Made by a program: the position numbers and the translations under genes. Below the pieces are notes generated by a model. That model was not told where the DNA came from, did no database searches, and saw only the letters and a program-made list of their open reading frames with translations. A DNA stretch of 64,000 bases from Papio anubis (taxonomy: Eukaryota; Chordata; Mammalia; Primates; Cercopithecidae), in NCBI RefSeq assembly GCF_008728515.1, contig NC_044976.1:210987467-211051466 (forward strand), written 5' to 3'. Of this stretch, positions 46,332-60,045 are shown one piece after another. Position 1 is the stretch's first letter. Every line of letters starts with the position of its first letter.

Positions 46332-46968
46332 ACTTGGAGGTTTCTAACCTGCCTAAGGAACAGTGAGTGATTACATGAACTGAAGTAAAAACCACAAGGT
46401 GTATGAACAGATGTGGGGAAGACAATAAAATTGTGAGCTTCCTGGAGCATAAATATTTGTTTAATGAGTGGACGCAGAGAGATGGAAAGAAAAGCAGTTC
46501 AAATGAAGAATGAAAATAAGACTGGTCTCCTGAGTAGGGAGAAAAGGGTGTGGGTGGCAAATAGGTTAAGAGGCCCGGAGGCAAGTCCCAGCTCCCCATG
46601 AAGTAGCCCTGTAACTTTCAGCAAATCAAACAATCTCTTAGACCTTTTTGTTTTCATAAAATTTAAAATCCCTTTACATTTTAACATTTAGTGAGTCTGC
46701 AATTATGTAAGTATGAAATACAGAGGCCCTGGACTCAGAAAGCAATTGGCATAACATAGTTAATATTCATTTATCCCATGACGGGTTTGTTCTTCTGTGG
46801 GATTTGGAGGGTGTGGAGCAGAATGATTCCCAGTGTCTCATATTCACGGCATCTAATAAATGTTCACTGAATAAATAAGTGAATATTTACTACATACTCA
46901 AGCAATCGGAAAAAGATTGGGTTTTGGAATAGAGTGGAAGAAAATACTTCAGAGAGTAATGGTATAAG

Positions 46969-47249
46969 GCTGAGTGTGGTGGCTCACACCTGTAATCCCA
47001 ACACTTTGGGAGGCTGAGGCGGGCAGACCACCTGAGGTCAGGAGTTCAAGACCAGCCTGGCCAACGTGGTGAAAACCCCTCTCTACTAAAAATACAAAAC
47101 TTAGACAGGCACGGTGGCATGCATCTGTAATCCCAGCTACTCGGAGGCTGAGACAGGAGAATTGCTTGAACCTCGGAGACAGAGGTTGCAGTGAGCCGAT
47201 ATTGTGCCACTGCACTCCAGCCTGGGTGATGGAGCAAGACTCCATCAAA
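46969..47249 (+). repeat. Alu element with GGAA tail
   Basis: Starts ggctgagtgtggtggctcac and continues into a (GGAA)n tract at 47250-47330, a second independent case in this window of an Alu tail evolving into GGAA repeats. Confidence 0.92.
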
Positions 47250-47330
47250 GGAAGGAAGGAAGGAAGGGATGGAGGGAGGGAGGAAGGAAGGAAGGAAGGA
47301 GAAAAAAAGGAAAGAAAAGAAAAGAAAGTA
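47250..47330 (+). repeat. (GGAA)n/(AAAG)n microsatellite
   Basis: Almost all purine (one T, at 47270): ggaaggaagg.. with ggagggaggg, then aaaggaaagaaaagaaaag. Confidence 0.93.
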
Positions 47331-50229
47331 ACAATATAATAGCAAATAATGGATTTAAATTCAAATCACAGTAGTGGTTATTGGGGCAATGAGAGTATCA
47401 AGGTGGATGACTTTCATAGTCAGAAGTCTATTTTTACCTTATTAAATTCTTATCTAAAAAGTGATATTATCATTTATTTACCTGATATTATTCCTAGAAA
47501 AATATCTAAAAACCTAAAGATAATGACATAAGTTGATGCTAATGAAATACTGTTGGTTTTATGTAGTTTACAAACTTTCTTATTAAGTATAATGGTATTT
47601 ACTTTTGTAACTGCCTTTGTGTGTTAAAACATAGTTTGGCCTTCAACTTTTAGTTAATTTACACTGAATATGATTTACTCTTTTATAGGCAAGAAAACTC
47701 AGTAAAAATAATCACACTGTTGTAAATTAGTAAGTTTCAATGTACCTTAGAGAGGAATAAATGAGTTCTTATGGTGAAAGCAATAAGCTGGTAAAATAAA
47801 CTGGTATGAGTATACCATGTTCATATATTCATTCATTCATTTAGTCATTACTTATTGCTTGTGATGTTTCAGTCACTGTGCTAGAAAATACACATAAAGA
47901 CGTGAGTGAAACCAACCCTCACGGCCTTAAGGTCCAGTGGGTAAGAGAGACAATAGAAAAACAAATCAAACAAGCAAATCCGGGCAGTGCTATGAAGAAC
48001 AGAGAGTGCAGGAATAGAGAATAACGTGAGGCATGGTGGGAAGGACACAGAAAGGGACGCAGCTGGTATTGGCAGGGTGTCAGGAAAAGACCCACTGCAC
48101 TCAGAGCTGAAGTACGAAAAACCCCAGCCTTGTGACAAGTCAGGGTGCAAGAGCTTAGTAACATTTTCCTGCTGGTTATGTTGGTCAAAGAGACTTTAAC
48201 ATTTACTAATACAGTTTTTGACCATGCCTGTGTCTTAGCAAGCACAATGACTTTCAGGTGCCTGATTTCAGTCGTTATGCACCATGACATGTTTGTACAG
48301 ACCTAGTAAACTTTGTATTTCCTAAGTCTTCCCTGATAGCACGAGCATATCACTGAGTGGCAGCGTCAGTCAGACTGACTTAGTCTTCGAGGGTCACCCA
48401 ACTGAAATGATCTAATCTACATCTTCCTTGCAAAATATGCAGCTCTTCTCCCACCAATGCTTTATTTACTAACAAATTTTGGTCTTGAGTTGGAATTAAT
48501 TGCTGTATTCTATTTGATTCCCACAACACTCTCCCAGGAGGATGAGAATGAAAGGACTGTTTTACAATTACTTTCGACCTTTAACTGAGGTTAAGCCTTA
48601 TCAATGGAAATAAAAACTACATGGTATATGAGCAGATATGAGGAAGACAACCAAATTCTAACTTCAAATGGTGCATCCATTTCCGTGAACATTGAAAAGC
48701 AATGGGAATGATGAGTGCTGCAAACTAGGTGCCAGTTATGCACCAGCTCCCATGATCATCACTCCACATATGATATGCACTCTTTTGGAAAGAAGGTCTG
48801 TGGCTTCAAGGGTTAAGTAATTGATGTCTACACCAACAAGTGGTGGAGACAGTTTTGAGAACCCAAGACTTACTCCAAATCCCGCGATTTTGTCTTAATA
48901 CCACCTGCTGCCACTAGAGGGTGACTTCTACCTCTCCACAAATTCTACCAGTGGTGAAGTGATGTCTGTGCCTTCACTGCAAAGCTGCAGATTGATCAGG
49001 TATGTGCTCGTCACTGTGCTGAGTAGGTCTTTTGGAGAAACCAGATACGCGTGGTCCCTACTCTCAAGAAGACTGCAATACTGTATTTTTATATCACACA
49101 CAACATTGAGAACAATGTAAGATGATACGTGATCATATGTCAAAGTTATGGTGCAAAAACAAACCAGAAAAAGTAAAATCCCAGTGGACTACTGGCTTCA
49201 TTCAGAGATAAAGCTTAACTTGGGTCCTAGAAGATGGAATAGGTGTTAAGGAACAGAAAGGAATGAAATGGGCATTTCTAAAACTGAAGCCTCCTTGAAT
49301 TATTGCAAGAGTGCCTTGGACTCTGGTTGTGGAGCCTGGACCAAGAGGTGGGAAGGTCAGTCACGACAGGGGATGGCGCAAAGCTGAATCTGCCTTCCGT
49401 GGCTATCCATGGTCCACAGCAGGGATCTTCCATCTTTTTCTTACTCTTTTCCCTAACAGAATTTTGAAAAACCATGTATACAACCATATTTAAACTGTGA
49501 CATCTACATTCTTTGTCTTAAGTTTAAAGAATTGTGTAATACAAACTTTTCAAAGTTGGAACCATTGGAAAGGGCTTATGTACCCCCAGCGGTTTTGAAG
49601 ACAGCAGTCTGTAAAATCAAATCTCATTGGCATATCATTAGGCTTTGCCTAAGCTTGCTGCATTGGGAAACACACCACGCCCAGGCTGCAAACTGCCCGG
49701 CATGTTCACTCAGCTGGCAGCTTTGATACCGCCATTCCTTCTGCCTGAATTGCTGCCAAAGATCTCAGTCTGGAGAAGACAGATGTGTAAGCAAATAATT
49801 ACAGGAATGTGATGAAAGTTAAACAAAGCTGTGTTGGGGATCTGGAGAATGCAATGTAGGAAGTACTTATCTCTGCCTGGGGAACCACTGGCGAAGGTTT
49901 TAAGGGAAAGCAACATTTGAATTGATGAATGGGAGTATTTTATCAAGTTGACAAGAGTGAGGATATTTCAAGGCCAAGGATACAATATGTGTGAAAGCAT
50001 AGAAGTGAAAAAATATATTTACATGTCTACTCTGTGCTTCAGTTTGAGTCAAATAGTTCTTTCCGATATAACTTAATGATTATACACTCATTTGCAATAT
50101 TTATCAAAAAACACATATCATACACATACTGTGTGTCAGGCACTGTGCTAGGCAATAAGAAAAAATGATGAATTATAAACAGAGAACTAAACTACTATAA
50201 AACAATGTGATAAATTCAATAATAGAGAA

Positions 50230-50430
50230 ATGTGTTTGAGGCCAGCAGTCCTGTATTCAATTCCAGTTTTCTCCATATTACCTAATGAATAAGTCATCTG
50301 ACTTCAGATCAGTTTCATTTTTTTCACATAATTACTATGTGACCATGGGAAAATTAATTAATGTCCTGGAATCTCAATTTTCTCACCAGTAAAATAGGGA
50401 TAATAGTACCAAAATGCTGTCTCATCATGT
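50230..50430 (+). repeat. MIR SINE
   Basis: The stretch tgtattcaattccagttttc..actatgtgaccatgggaaaa..agtaaaatagggataatagt marks a MIR, perhaps with an internal insertion. Confidence 0.6.
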
Positions 50431-50966
50431 GGGTGTGGGCGTGTATTAAATGAGAATATAAATATGTTTAGTAAAGTGGTAATGCATAAGGTATTATTAT
50501 TACTACTGAATAGTTGAATATCTGGGAGCAAAATTGCTTTAAATAGTAGAAAGTGGGTGGAAGGCATGGGAGTGGACAGGACTCTGGAGCTTAAATATTA
50601 ATACAAGGTGTGTCTATCAATGTACAACTACCCAATAATATAGTTATTTTCTCACTTTGGTCACTAGATGGCCACATTGAATAGCTTATTTATAGTTCAA
50701 GTATCTAGACTGGGGTAAGCAAGTTCACACTAAACAGAAGAGCGTGCTTCAAAAAAGGCCATGACCCAGACTTGTTAATCCTTATCTGTTAGATTAAAAA
50801 GTTTAATATAACAAAACTTATGCCTTCAAGGAGCACACAATCCAGAGAAAGTGGTGGAAGGAGAAACTCTGCCTATAGTGGGAGGAGGAATACCCAACTC
50901 AGGAGATTTTCTGTGGGAAGCAGGTACCAACTGAGTAAGTCTTAGATATTAAGCACACTTTAACGA

Positions 50967-50969
<3 letters not shown>

Positions 50970-50999
<30 letters not shown>
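50970..50999 (+). repeat. Poly(A) tract, 30 bases
   Basis: A pure A run with no recognisable retroelement upstream. The preceding 100 bases do not match Alu or L1 in my reading. Confidence 0.95.
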
Positions 51000-51004
<5 letters not shown>

Positions 51005-51959
51005 GGGGAAGAGGCAGCCAATCCTCTTATCCTATTCCCGGAAGAGAAAACAGCTTATGTAAATACATGGAGACCTGACAGAGCTTGCACCATTTGGGTG
51101 CCTGCAAATAATTCCAAATGGTAGGACGGAATTCTAAACAGAGAATGAAAAGACTAAGGACTCTCCTAGGAAAACCCTTAAATGCCATGCGTGGAGCTTG
51201 GAATGTGTCCCGAGGGCTCTGAGGAGCCATTAAGTCATTTTTATTCACTTCCATCGCTGTACAATTCTAGAGAATTTTATTGTCTTTTGATTTTGCTTTT
51301 GGAGATTTTCCTCATGGGAAGTTCCCTTGGACTGCAATGAGGAAAACGGATTGTGCGCCAAGCCTGGTTCTAGGGAAACCTAGTGGAGAAATATGGTTAC
51401 TGTGATAAGGAAGGAAACCGATGCACTGGCACTAGGGAAGGAGAGACGAGGAAGGTCCACCATATTTAAGGAAGTTAATCTTTGTTGGCTGTGGGAATGA
51501 ATGAAGAAGAATCAAAGGAAGTGTTGGGTTACTGGTTTGTTATAATTAATAGATGATGTTGCATTGACTTAGAAAAGAAATGAGAGAGAAGTAAATTTGG
51601 AAGTGAAGATGATTAGGGGATAACTTACGTCATCATAGATTCTCTGGATCATTTTGAAGAGTATCTGGATGGACTGTATTTCAGATTCTCTACCTATAAA
51701 ATGGGGCAATTGTAAATACCTGTCTTGTGGTCTTGAGAGCTGGCAGGGTGGATGAGCACACAGTAAAATCTTCCAAACTAAGTGCATACATTTTTCTCAA
51801 ATTAATGAAAATTTTGCTCATTCAAAAATATATCGATTTATAGCAATTTTAAAAGATGCAGTTTAACTATTTTTGTTCACAGATAGTAATGGAAACAAAA
51901 CGCTATGAAGATTGCTTAATAAAGATTCTACTTTACTAAGTAGTGGTCTTTATGAAACC

Positions 51960-52560
51960 ATCCCTAGAAGCTTTATAAAATTAATCAAGGAAAAAGGGAC
52001 AAGGGGAATGTAAAATAAACCAAGCCTGCGGTACATTCTCCCTGGATTATGAGGCCAGCTTGCTCTCTGACCTGCTTCCTTATAGTTGTTTGCCTCTTGT
52101 CCCAGAATCACGTAGACCCTGTGACAAAATTATAATTCCCCTTAACTGCTCTATAGATAACAGCTTGAACATGATATAATGTTAAGCTTTCTGTTTGAGA
52201 TATTCTTTCAGGTCCTACGTACCAGTGAAACTACTGACATCAGCTTGCCTGAAGGATCCCACGAGAAGCTGACTCACCAAAGCATGCAGTGTCCACATCC
52301 TGATGATTTCATCCCCATGTACCCCAACCAATCAATGACCCCAATTTCCCATCCCCTTTCTCCTCATGGTCCCCTTAAAAATCCCAGCCCAGAACCCCCC
52401 AGGGAGATGAATTTCAGGGTCTCCTCCCATCTTCTCGCTCAGCACCCACTCAATCATGGCTGTTACCATGTAGCTGGCATACCATCCTGTTGATCCTATA
52501 ATATCTACTCATATTTGAACAATATTAAAGAAAACCGGTAAATTTAGTATGCCTGAAAAA
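51960..52560 (+). mobile_element. Possible ERV LTR
   Basis: The region has an LTR-like composition: caatcaatgaccccaatttc, a TATA-like ccccttaaaaatcccagccc, then a C/T-rich segment. Without a recognised family this is a tentative call. Confidence 0.3.
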
Positions 52561-52660
52561 GCTTGTTCTTTTAAGCAAGTAACCAATTCTTCTTTGAAAT
52601 CTTGTTTATACTGCTTATTTGTTGAGAAAGTTTCCCTCCTCCTTTTTATTTAATTGACAA

Positions 52661-52925
52661 TAGTAATTTCAGTCCACTAACACTTATAGAGAGTACTTAC
52701 TATGAGTCAGGGACTGTTCTAAGTAGTTTGCCTGTGTTATCTCATTTAATCTTCATAACAACTCTGTGAGACATGTAGAAATTATAATTACAATTCCCAT
52801 TTTACAGATGAAGAAACTGAGGCAAAAATGGTTTAGTCATCTGCCAAGGTCACAAGCTAAAAAATAAAAGAGCCAAGACTCGAATCACACAGTCTGCTTC
52901 CAAAGTCCATGCTGTGCTATACTTG
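52661..52925 (-). repeat. MIR SINE, nearly full length, reversed
   Basis: From agtacttactatgagtcagg through tctcatttaatcttcataac, cattttacagatgaagaaac and gccaagactcgaatcac: a well-preserved MIR. Confidence 0.88.
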
Positions 52926-53365
52926 TTTTCTAATTCTCTTTTGAGAATTATCAAAAATTTTATATTAGTGATGTAGAGTCTCTACAGAAAGCATATTTAA
53001 TCCATTATCTGCTACATATGTTCTGTAACCATGTCCACCTTTGATATCAAACGAAGTCATTTTTTAAACTCAATATTCTTAAATTGAAGAATTTTAGAGA
53101 AAATGAAAGACTACCTTCATTTGAATAATATCTCTCAGCTGTCAGAATGACTGCTTTCCATTTCACCAATAAAAGCAGTTTGCTACAACAACCAAAATGA
53201 TGGTTGGTTTTTATTATATATGTTTTTAGGCATTTACTAGATGTCTATTAAATTTTTCATGTTCAGTAGTCTTCATGTTTAGTGCACAATGACTCGGTTC
53301 CAAAGGAAACCCAGCACAACATCAAAGTTCAAACCCTTTCCATGGGTTAAAAAACTATGATTTCA

Positions 53366-53664
53366 GGCCCAGTGTGGTGGCTCATGCCTGTAATCCCAGC
53401 ACTTTGGGAGGCCAAGGCGGGCAGATCACCTAAGGTCAGGAGTTTGAGACCAGCCTGGCCAACATGGTGAAACCCTGTTTCTACATAAAAATGCAAAAAT
53501 TAGCCGGGCTTGGTGGTGTGCACCTGTAGTCCCGGCTACTTGGGAGGCTGAAGCAGAAGAATCGCTGGAACGCATGAGGTGGAGGTTGCAGTCAGCCGAG
53601 ATCATGCCAGTGCACTCCAGCCTGGGTGACAGGGTGAAACTCCACCTCAAAATTTAAAAAAAAA
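53366..53664 (+). repeat. Alu element with target-site duplication
   Basis: Starts ggcccagtgtggtggctcat. aaactatgatttcagg before it and aaattatgatttcagg after it form the duplication. Confidence 0.93.
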
Positions 53665-54556
53665 TTATGATTTCAGGTAATTAACTTATACAGAAATTTA
53701 TTTCTGACTATTATGTGTCATAACTATCCAAATGCTTGCAGTGCGTTTAAAACTGAGAGCCCCCTTAAGAGAGGGCCAGTGACTACCAGAAGAGAACGAT
53801 TGAATGAGGCAGGCCGCATGCTGTGGTCTGTGGCTAGCTGCTCACAGTTTACAATGCTGCACTGTTGTTTCCGTTGTGGTCAGTCATGCTATCCTTCAAT
53901 GGTATTTCACATGCGTTGAATCTTTTTTTCTATTAAACTTAGTGACTTTTTTTTTTCTAATAGGGGACACAGGGGCAAATAGTTGATGTAGTTGTTAAAG
54001 CATACGGACTTTTTTCGCCATGAGCATCTTCTCCTAGGCTACACTGGGCACCTGTGCAGTGACTTGGAAATCATTCTGGGCTTATCTTCCCTCTGTTATC
54101 TTTGGTTCTTTTAATATCAGTTCCCCTTGTCCTCTGGCCATTCTGGCTTCAAACTTGGCTTATTTTCTGCCTAGAGTCCCATTTGGACAGATATCCTAGC
54201 CTTAGACTCTTTGACTTGCCTCTGATTTGACAAAGTTTTAGGTGTTTGTTTCCTCCCAGTAACTGCCTAAACTTCCCATACCGTAACCAAGGAAAAGGAG
54301 CGCCCTATCTTGGAATAGGACCTCATTAGAACTCTTTCCACACTTACGTCTCTGTGTGGCAGGAAAAGATATGGAACAAGATGGTTAACAATGAAAAAAA
54401 AGATCATTATTACACTAAGAGACCCAAGAAATATCCATTATGACCAGACTCTATGGGCTGAGTGGGAAAAAACAGTTTGAATATAAAGTAACTTATCTGT
54501 GGAATTAATTCAGGTTCAGAAGAATCACAAACATAAGCACAATGAGGCCAAAGTCT

Positions 54557-54559
<3 letters not shown>

Positions 54560-54599
<40 letters not shown>
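54560..54599 (+). repeat. (CA)20 microsatellite
   Basis: A pure CA tract in OPN3 intron 1, likely polymorphic. Confidence 0.96.
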
Positions 54600-54600
<1 letters not shown>

Positions 54601-56399
54601 AGTTGGATGAAAGCACTTAACAGGAACTGAGAATTCTAAATTCTATTCCTAAATCAACTGCACTCATAGAATAAAAGTGTGAAGTTGTGGTACCACAGAT
54701 AAAATGGGAGGCATACACTTTGTTTCCAACACTTAAAATTATTTCGCAAACACAGCAATCTAGGTTTTATGATAACCCACCACAGTATGCTCAAGAAAAC
54801 TGCATCAGACTCTGATCCGCTTTAGGAACACATTGCTTTGCTTAGTCTTCCCATTCCTCTCTCCCCTATCTCGTATGTGCTTTTAAAACCAACAGAAAAC
54901 CTTTCTTGGGAAACATTTCTAAATTCATTTCTGTGCCTCATACCATTCCCACTATTCTAGTGCAGGTTCATATTCCACAAATGATTGCTGTCACCCATCT
55001 GTGACTAAATTTCTTTTGTTTGTGCAGCCTTTGTCATCCTCCTGGGAACCACATACCAGATTAATCATTGACTGGACTCTATTTATGTGCCATCCCAGAT
55101 CTCCGTGACCCCACTCACAAGCTCCCACTCCCAACTGTGGGCCCTATTTGCCTTGCTTCCCAGCAGCGGTGGCTCTGTGACTATAGTTACAAAGCTTCAG
55201 CTGCTGCCACTGTCACCACCAATGCATACCTACATGCAAATAGTGCCTCGCTGCACTGGACCCACAGAGAATCTGGCTTCCCTACTGGCTGGCTGCCTGA
55301 AGCTGGCTGATCCAACCTAGAAGCAAAGGGACATTAACACCTCATGGAGCAGAGCTGGACCAATGGTCAGGAGACAGGAAGAAGCCAGAGATTAGATTGC
55401 TTGCACGCTCCTCTCATCCCGTGGGTTGTTTCAAGCTGCATTAGTATCAGGTAGTTTCTCTGAAGACGTCCTGCAAAACCCAGTGACCCTCTGTGGTCAG
55501 CTCAGTGGTGCATCCTCTCTCTGATTTGGCCTCCTCCCTTCCCTGCCTCTTCCTCTATTCCCTTACTCTTGATTCCCTGGGATTATGCTCCCCAATAAAT
55601 CAGTAGCATATATGCTTTGCCTTAGGCTTCATAGGTGGGGAACGTGTGCTAAGATAATCATCTTATTACTTTCACAAAGCCCTTTCTAGAATAACGACCT
55701 GCAAAGCTCCCTTCATGTAGCATGCTGGCTATTAAGAAACTGTGTATTTCTTGCACTACCTAGTCAACCTTCTCTTTCACCATTTATAACTTCCTTAGTG
55801 CATACCTCACTCTGTCCATCCACGACACAAACAGACTATCTTCATGGCTGCTATTTCCTACTTAACTGTATTTTGGTACAATTCTGTGTACCACGTCTTA
55901 CCTCTCCAATTAAATTGTAAACTTAAGTATGACATACTTAAATATGTCTTTGTATTTTGACATCATTTTGGCACCTAGAATAGTACAAGGGATTATTATG
56001 TATTTGTTGCTGATAAAAGTTATATACACATGACCGACCATGTTTCTTCCCAAATAACAAGGAAAAATCCTGGAGTAAACATGGTTATCCCCGTAATTAA
56101 CCAAACTCAGGTGAAACATTGCTTAGAAATAGCCACAGTGACATTTCAACGAAAAATTTTTTTTTCCTTAGGAAACTAGCAATACACAGGTTAGAAGAAC
56201 ATAAAACGAGGCCAACTCCCTGCTATTTTACCTAAAGGATCTCTTTTTCAACTCAAAACATGATTTGACAGTCCTTACATGATAATTTTTGACTATTAAA
56301 AAATCTATAAAACATTCATTTTATGAGTGTTGTAAAGTCAAATGACAACCCTGTTAGATCATCTCTTATTCTCTAATCAAGATAATACATTATAATAAC

Positions 56400-56620
56400 T
56401 TTGTTTCATATGATATTTTATAATTTTCAAAGTACTTTTAAATGTATTTTTCTAATTAGATCTTTCCAGACATGTCAGGTAGGAAAGTCTCATTGTCCCC
56501 ATTTGATGCGAGGGTGAAAAAAGGGGCTGATATCCGTGACTAGCCTAAGGTCACAAGACTAGGAAGGTTCTGTTTGAATGAGAACCCAGATCTTCTGACT
56601 GTGAGCGTGGAGCTCTATTT
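56400..56620 (-). repeat. MIR-like SINE, reversed
   Basis: Matches include tttcaaagtacttttaaatg, ttgtccccatttgatgcgag and aaggtcacaagactagg, consistent with a diverged reversed MIR. Confidence 0.6.
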
Positions 56621-57639
56621 GGATTTTCCCCAAAAAGATTACACAGAGCAAGTTGTTTCTCAGCAATGGTGAAACTTGAGGTCTTTTTAATTCTATGGAA
56701 ACATTCAATACATGAATAAATTGTGGAACAGCTCTGTGACCTGCAATGATGAGTCTAGTTTCTAGGTGTTCCTTCCTAGATTATGAACCTGGCAGCGAAT
56801 GAAAAAAATCCGATATCCCAAAGGAGCAAATTAAAAATATGAGGGAATCTCACAGGCACTGAATTACATCTTCATTGCGTCATTTATAATTTACATAGCT
56901 CTCAAGGAAGCTCAGGGGTTAGGTTTTAGAGCAGGCGATAACAACACTGATTCCATTTAAGTCATTTTCTATTACCCTGCTGCTGATGCAAATGGAGAGT
57001 ACGGAAACACAGAGGAGAGTGTGGCTCTTCTCTCCAGAATGAATATCATGGGCTCTACTATAATTGTGTGTAAGTAACTAATCAACCAGAAAATGTGATA
57101 TGATCTCTCAGGACCATATGAGGAGAATGAGAGAAGCAGCTTGTCATATATAACATGCTAAGGAAAAACATAATTGCTATATAGCCTGTGCAGTTCTATA
57201 CTCGGGCAAAATGCTTTAAGTTTAAAACAAACTTGTGAGGTGGAGGCGTTGGAGTATAAAGCAAAACCCACATTGGTGACCAGTGTGGAACAATTTGGAT
57301 AGGCAAGAAAAATCTCATTTCCTTGAAAGTCTTAGTCATCCTGATCTGAGAATGTCATGTAACGAAGAACTAAAAAAAAATTTTTAAAAAATTATGAAGG
57401 TGGGAGAAGGAAACTTCACAATACGAGATATTTTCCCCAAGACCACAAAGTAGGTGTTAGAACAAGGCTAGTTCCCAGACCCATTCACATTCTACTGTTT
57501 CAAGCTTCTCTTCCACACTGTCAAATTGGGGTTAACATGAACTTAACTCTCCTCTTTGATGTTCAATTTAACACCTTCTGGATCAGAGCAGCATGTCTCT
57601 TTCCCTTCCTAAGAATGCTGTTTCCGAACGCCAGCTTTT

Positions 57640-57800
57640 GAAACAGCTATACACAAAACTCCTGAGGAGACTGTTTAAAATGCTGATTCCAAGGCTCTGC
57701 CCTTGAAAATACTTGATCTAGTAGGCCTGGGTCAGAACCTGAATATCTGTATGTTTAAAAGTTAACATTGATGATTCTGACTTTCAAAACAATGGGTCAA
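57640..57800 (+). mobile_element. MER5A-like hAT-Charlie fragment
   Basis: The pattern gaggagactgtttaaaatgc, tgattccaaggctctgccc, gggtcagaacctgaatatct resembles MER5A. Confidence 0.6.
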
Positions 57801-59448
57801 GATTAAAATCAGATTTCCTTTAATATAATCTCTCTGACTATTCGCTCATTCCCCAGGTTCTCCTCAATTCCCATCACTGGTGCAGGAGCACAAGAAACCA
57901 CTCCAGATGCCTCTGAATCCTTCAGTCTCAATCCCACACCAAGAGGTGCATGGCAGAGGGGTGCCCCTCTCTCCCATCTCCGACAGATTCTGCAGCCAGC
58001 CCATTTCTGGTCCATGCTGACCTCCATCATTTTCAGCAAAGCAACACCACCATCATTCTGTCTCTGTCCAGGCAGCAGCACAGAATTCAGAATATATTTA
58101 AGGACTTTAACGTTCTATGGAATAGTTCTCTTCAATGAGAAGACTTTCACGTGTATGCTAGGGTTTCAGCAGTTTAAGGCTTTCTTCTTTGCTCATTGTA
58201 TCGTATTTTTTTGCATACCCACTTTTGTATTTATTTATTTTTGCTTATTTCATCTTATCTAAGAATCCTTCTACATCTTTAAGAAACAGAGAATAAAGAG
58301 ATATACCTCAAGCCTCCAGTGGACAGACTAGTTTATATACATATACTTCAGATATAAATGAGGATCACTCCAGGCAAGGAAACAGTACATACTTACAATT
58401 CAGTGCTATGGTGCCTTTTATGTGTGAAATCCTTCATTCTTTAGAGATCTTTCTATATCAACACTCCTTCATCCTTTGGAACTTGAGAACTTTCAGGATA
58501 AACCTTCTGATTGTTTCATACCGGGCTCTAAAATTTGCTTGCCTTTGTCCCTATCTGCTGCTCAGTGGCTGCATATTAGGAATTTGGAAATTGCCCCAAC
58601 AGAAGAACTGAACTATTCATTTGCATTAACATTTCACAAAACAGTAGTGCACAGGACACCAAAAGCAATGCTATGCACAAGGCTCCCTAGTTGAGAGGGT
58701 CAGTACCGATGTCCAGGTACCAGGCTGAGCCAGCCCTGAGGAAAGGGCATCTTTTCTAGTTTATATAGGCAGCTCTGATTTTTGTACTTTACTCATTTCT
58801 AGCTTTTATTCCTCTTTACCTATCTCCTTGTCTTTTGCAATTCTGCTGCTTCTTATAGTCCAATAAACTATAATAATGCCATATTTTATAGAACCTGGCA
58901 CAGCATATCATAAAATGGCTGAAAGTGATGTCATATGAAAAGCTCTTAAAAATCGAACTAAACACCCTTGAGGTTCACCCTGGCTTCGCCATTTCCCTAG
59001 ACTCCAGAACCCATCAGGAAGTGAGAAGCTTGTTGGGGAGACATGGGCAGCTTCATCATGAAACAGACTGATGTTACTTTCTAGGGAATTCTCTCACACT
59101 ATGGAGAGCAGAAGCCTGGATGTACAAGAAACTTGCGGCATATTCTAAGTAAACCAGATAAAATTGTTCCAGGACAAATCGCAGTCTAACAGCAGACAGT
59201 CACCAGGCCGGTGTGTCTAAATCTTCTTTAAATATTTGAGTGGCTCTAACGTATAGGGCCCTGAGCTTAGTTCTGGAGAAGCAAAGTCATAAAATATGGT
59301 CCTTGATGTAAAGGGGAAAATGCAATATGAAAGAACAAACTAAAATACGAAATTGCGTATTTGAAATGCCAAACGAGACATACAGATGTTAAGTGCCAGA
59401 GGAGCCCAGACAGAGCAAAGTTCACCAAGTACTGGGGAACTACGGGGG

Positions 59449-59466
59449 TGGGGGGGGGGGGGGGGG
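59449..59466 (+). repeat. Poly(G) run of 18 with G-rich flanks
   Basis: GGGGG, T, then 18 Gs, TGGAGG. Long G runs are rare in primate DNA and this could form a G-quadruplex. Its exact length is also error-prone in sequencing. Confidence 0.95.
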
Positions 59467-59689
59467 TGGAGGTGTTAAATAAAGGGGTGGGACTAAGGGA
59501 AGTTGAAAATAATCTGAAAATTTGCCCAGCATGTACATGCCTAGCAGTTTCAGGTTTAATTATAAACCCTAGAGCAGCATTGTTCAGTAGAAATATAATG
59601 TCAGCCATAAACATTATTTAACTTTTTAAAAGGCAAAAAGAAACAGATACAATTAACTTTAATAACATATTTTATTGTACCCAACTGGT

Positions 59690-60045
59690 ATGGACTGGAT
59701 GTTTGTGTCCCCCCAAATGCATGTGCTGAAATCCTAACCCCCCAAGTGATGGCATGAGTTGACATCTTTGGAAGGTAATTAATCAGGCCATGAAGGCAGA
59801 GCCCTCGTGAATGGGATCAGTGCTCTTATAAGAGGCCGGAGAGCTAACTCTAGTTCTCTTTCTGCCATGTGAGGATAACACAAGCAAGCATACTAACCTG
59901 GAAGAGAGCCCTCACCAGAACCCAACCATGCTGGTACTCTGATCTCAGACTTCCAACCTCCAGAACTGTGAAATATGAATTTCTGTGTTTATAAGCCACC
60001 TACTTTACAGTATTTTGTTATAGCAGCTCGAACTAAGACACTAAC
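59690..60045 (+). repeat. MaLR-like LTR (MLT1-type)
   Basis: From tatggactggatgtttgtgt and ccccaaatgcatgtgctgaa through cttataagaggccggagagc and ccagaactgtgaaatatgaa to agctcgaactaagacac: the + strand order of the LTRs at 5372 and 42105. Confidence 0.65.

Noticed and set aside
46099..46599. 166-residue open frame on -
   Set aside because: Its C-terminal half is Alu translation (CNLRLPGSYNFPASASQVA type); a chance frame.
51027..51254. 75-residue open frame on - beside a 30-base poly(A) tract, possibly a processed pseudogene
   Set aside because: No recognisable protein and no target duplication seen; the poly(A) is in the wrong orientation for that frame.
57809..58138. Paired open frames on both strands near 57.8-58.1 kb
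   Set aside because: No family similarity that I recognise, no splice context, and typical length for chance frames.
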